NCBI RefSeq assembly: GCF_934294775.1
Contig: NZ_CAKRAH010000064.1
Span: forward strand, 1 to 14,392
From: an uncultured Dorea sp.
Lineage (GTDB): Bacteria; Bacillota; Clostridia; Lachnospirales; Lachnospiraceae
Reading direction: 5' to 3'
DNA length: 14,392 bases
Made by a program: the position numbers and the translations under genes. Shown here piece after piece: positions 13,984-14,392 of the stretch. The notes below the pieces were generated by a model. That model was given only the letters and a program-made list of their open reading frames with translations, had not been told where the DNA came from and ran no database searches. Numbering within the stretch: position 1 is the stretch's first letter; each line of letters begins with the position of its first letter.

Positions 13984-14392
13984 TGCAAACCTCATTCAGT
14001 ATATCAATTGTATCTTTTACTACTTCCGGACAGAAATCAAACAACAGTCCCTCGTCCAGTATTTTCTTCATACCTTCTGGATCTGCGATATCATGTTTTA
14101 ATAAACTTTTGCAGCTACAGACGCTATATTTTTCCTTAAATTTTGTCAAAAACTCTGCTCTTTTTGCATTCATGACATCTTTTTGCTCCATATGTTCTGT
14201 ATCACAGTGTCCAAAGCAAAGTCCAAGTACGATCATTGCACCTACAACTGCCCCGCAAGTTTCACCAATTCCCATTCCCCCACCGAATCCGGCTGCCATC
14301 TTGTATGCCTCTTCCTGTGTGATTCCAAGATTTTCTGCAAATGCTCCGACTACCACCTGCGAGCAGTCAATTCCTTTCATAAAAAGTTCTGC
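13976..14392 (-). CDS. C_GCAxxG_C_C family probable redox protein (5' end missing)
   Basis: The frame is open to the window edge, so 138 codons are visible and the true start lies outside; the Met at 14380 is internal. The visible start AELFMKGIDCSQ matches the family's usual first helix ending in an NCAQ-like Cys. The four expected cysteines are present: Cys10 (DCSQ), Cys46 in CGAVVG, Cys92 or 94 (VCSC) and Cys121 (FDFCPE), numbered from the edge. The glycine-rich GFGGGMGIGE (35-44) precedes the second. The family is a small, probably membrane-near redox or metal-binding protein of unknown reaction, normally 130-150 residues, so little is missing. It overlaps the ArsS selenoprotein gene, which implies joint expression and perhaps a role as its redox partner. 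Confidence 0.88.
   Translation of the reverse strand, partial: AELFMKGIDCSQVVVGAFAENLGITQEEAYKMAAGFGGGMGIGETCGAVVGAMIVLGLCFGHCDTEHMEQKDVMNAKRAEFLTKFKEKYSVCSCKSLLKHDIADPEGMKKILDEGLLFDFCPEVVKDTIDILNEVCNG

Overview
The window looks like chromosome from an anaerobic gut Clostridium relative, most likely Lachnospiraceae. The signs are moderate-to-low GC, AGGAGG-type ribosome sites, an ECF-type vitamin transporter subunit, a CHASE hybrid kinase, a C_GCAxxG_C_C protein and a selenocysteine-type radical SAM enzyme. All ten substantial genes lie on the minus strand, so reading order runs from right to left. There is no phage, transposase, tRNA, rRNA or CRISPR array.

In transcription order the layout is as follows. 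(a) 14392-13000: a partial C_GCAxxG_C_C redox protein overlaps an ArsS-family radical SAM enzyme. The ArsS frame runs through an in-frame TGA, which I read as selenocysteine because a SECIS-like hairpin follows it. (b) 12885-10031: a Lon-like AAA+ ATPase without protease domain is coupled (TAATG) to a MATE exporter, followed by a good intrinsic terminator at 9881-9914. (c) 9834-5326: a promoter, a 62-codon ORF resembling a cut-off membrane sensor N-terminus, a CHASE hybrid histidine kinase, and a UvrD/PcrA-type helicase coupled to the kinase by TAATG. (d) 5332-3076: an MMPL/RND exporter behind a near-consensus promoter carrying three copies of a TGAC-N5-GTCA operator. (e) 3005-208: a promoter, a preQ1-I riboswitch, an intrinsic terminator, then a nucleoside hydrolase, an ECF S component, a short-chain dehydrogenase and a stand-alone NIF3/CutA-like domain protein. 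(f) 96-1: a promoter with a LexA-like box, and the first codons of a gene leaving the window.

The two most interesting points are these. First, operon (e) combines a preQ1 sensor with a queuosine-hydrolase-like enzyme and a transporter, which is a queuosine/queuine salvage arrangement. It also carries two genes, an SDR and a NIF3-like protein, that I do not know to be part of that pathway, and it lacks the known radical SAM queuine lyase in this window. Second, the ArsS gene would be annotated as ending at TGA, but the sequence supports a selenoprotein ending in GSS-Sec-GGATS.
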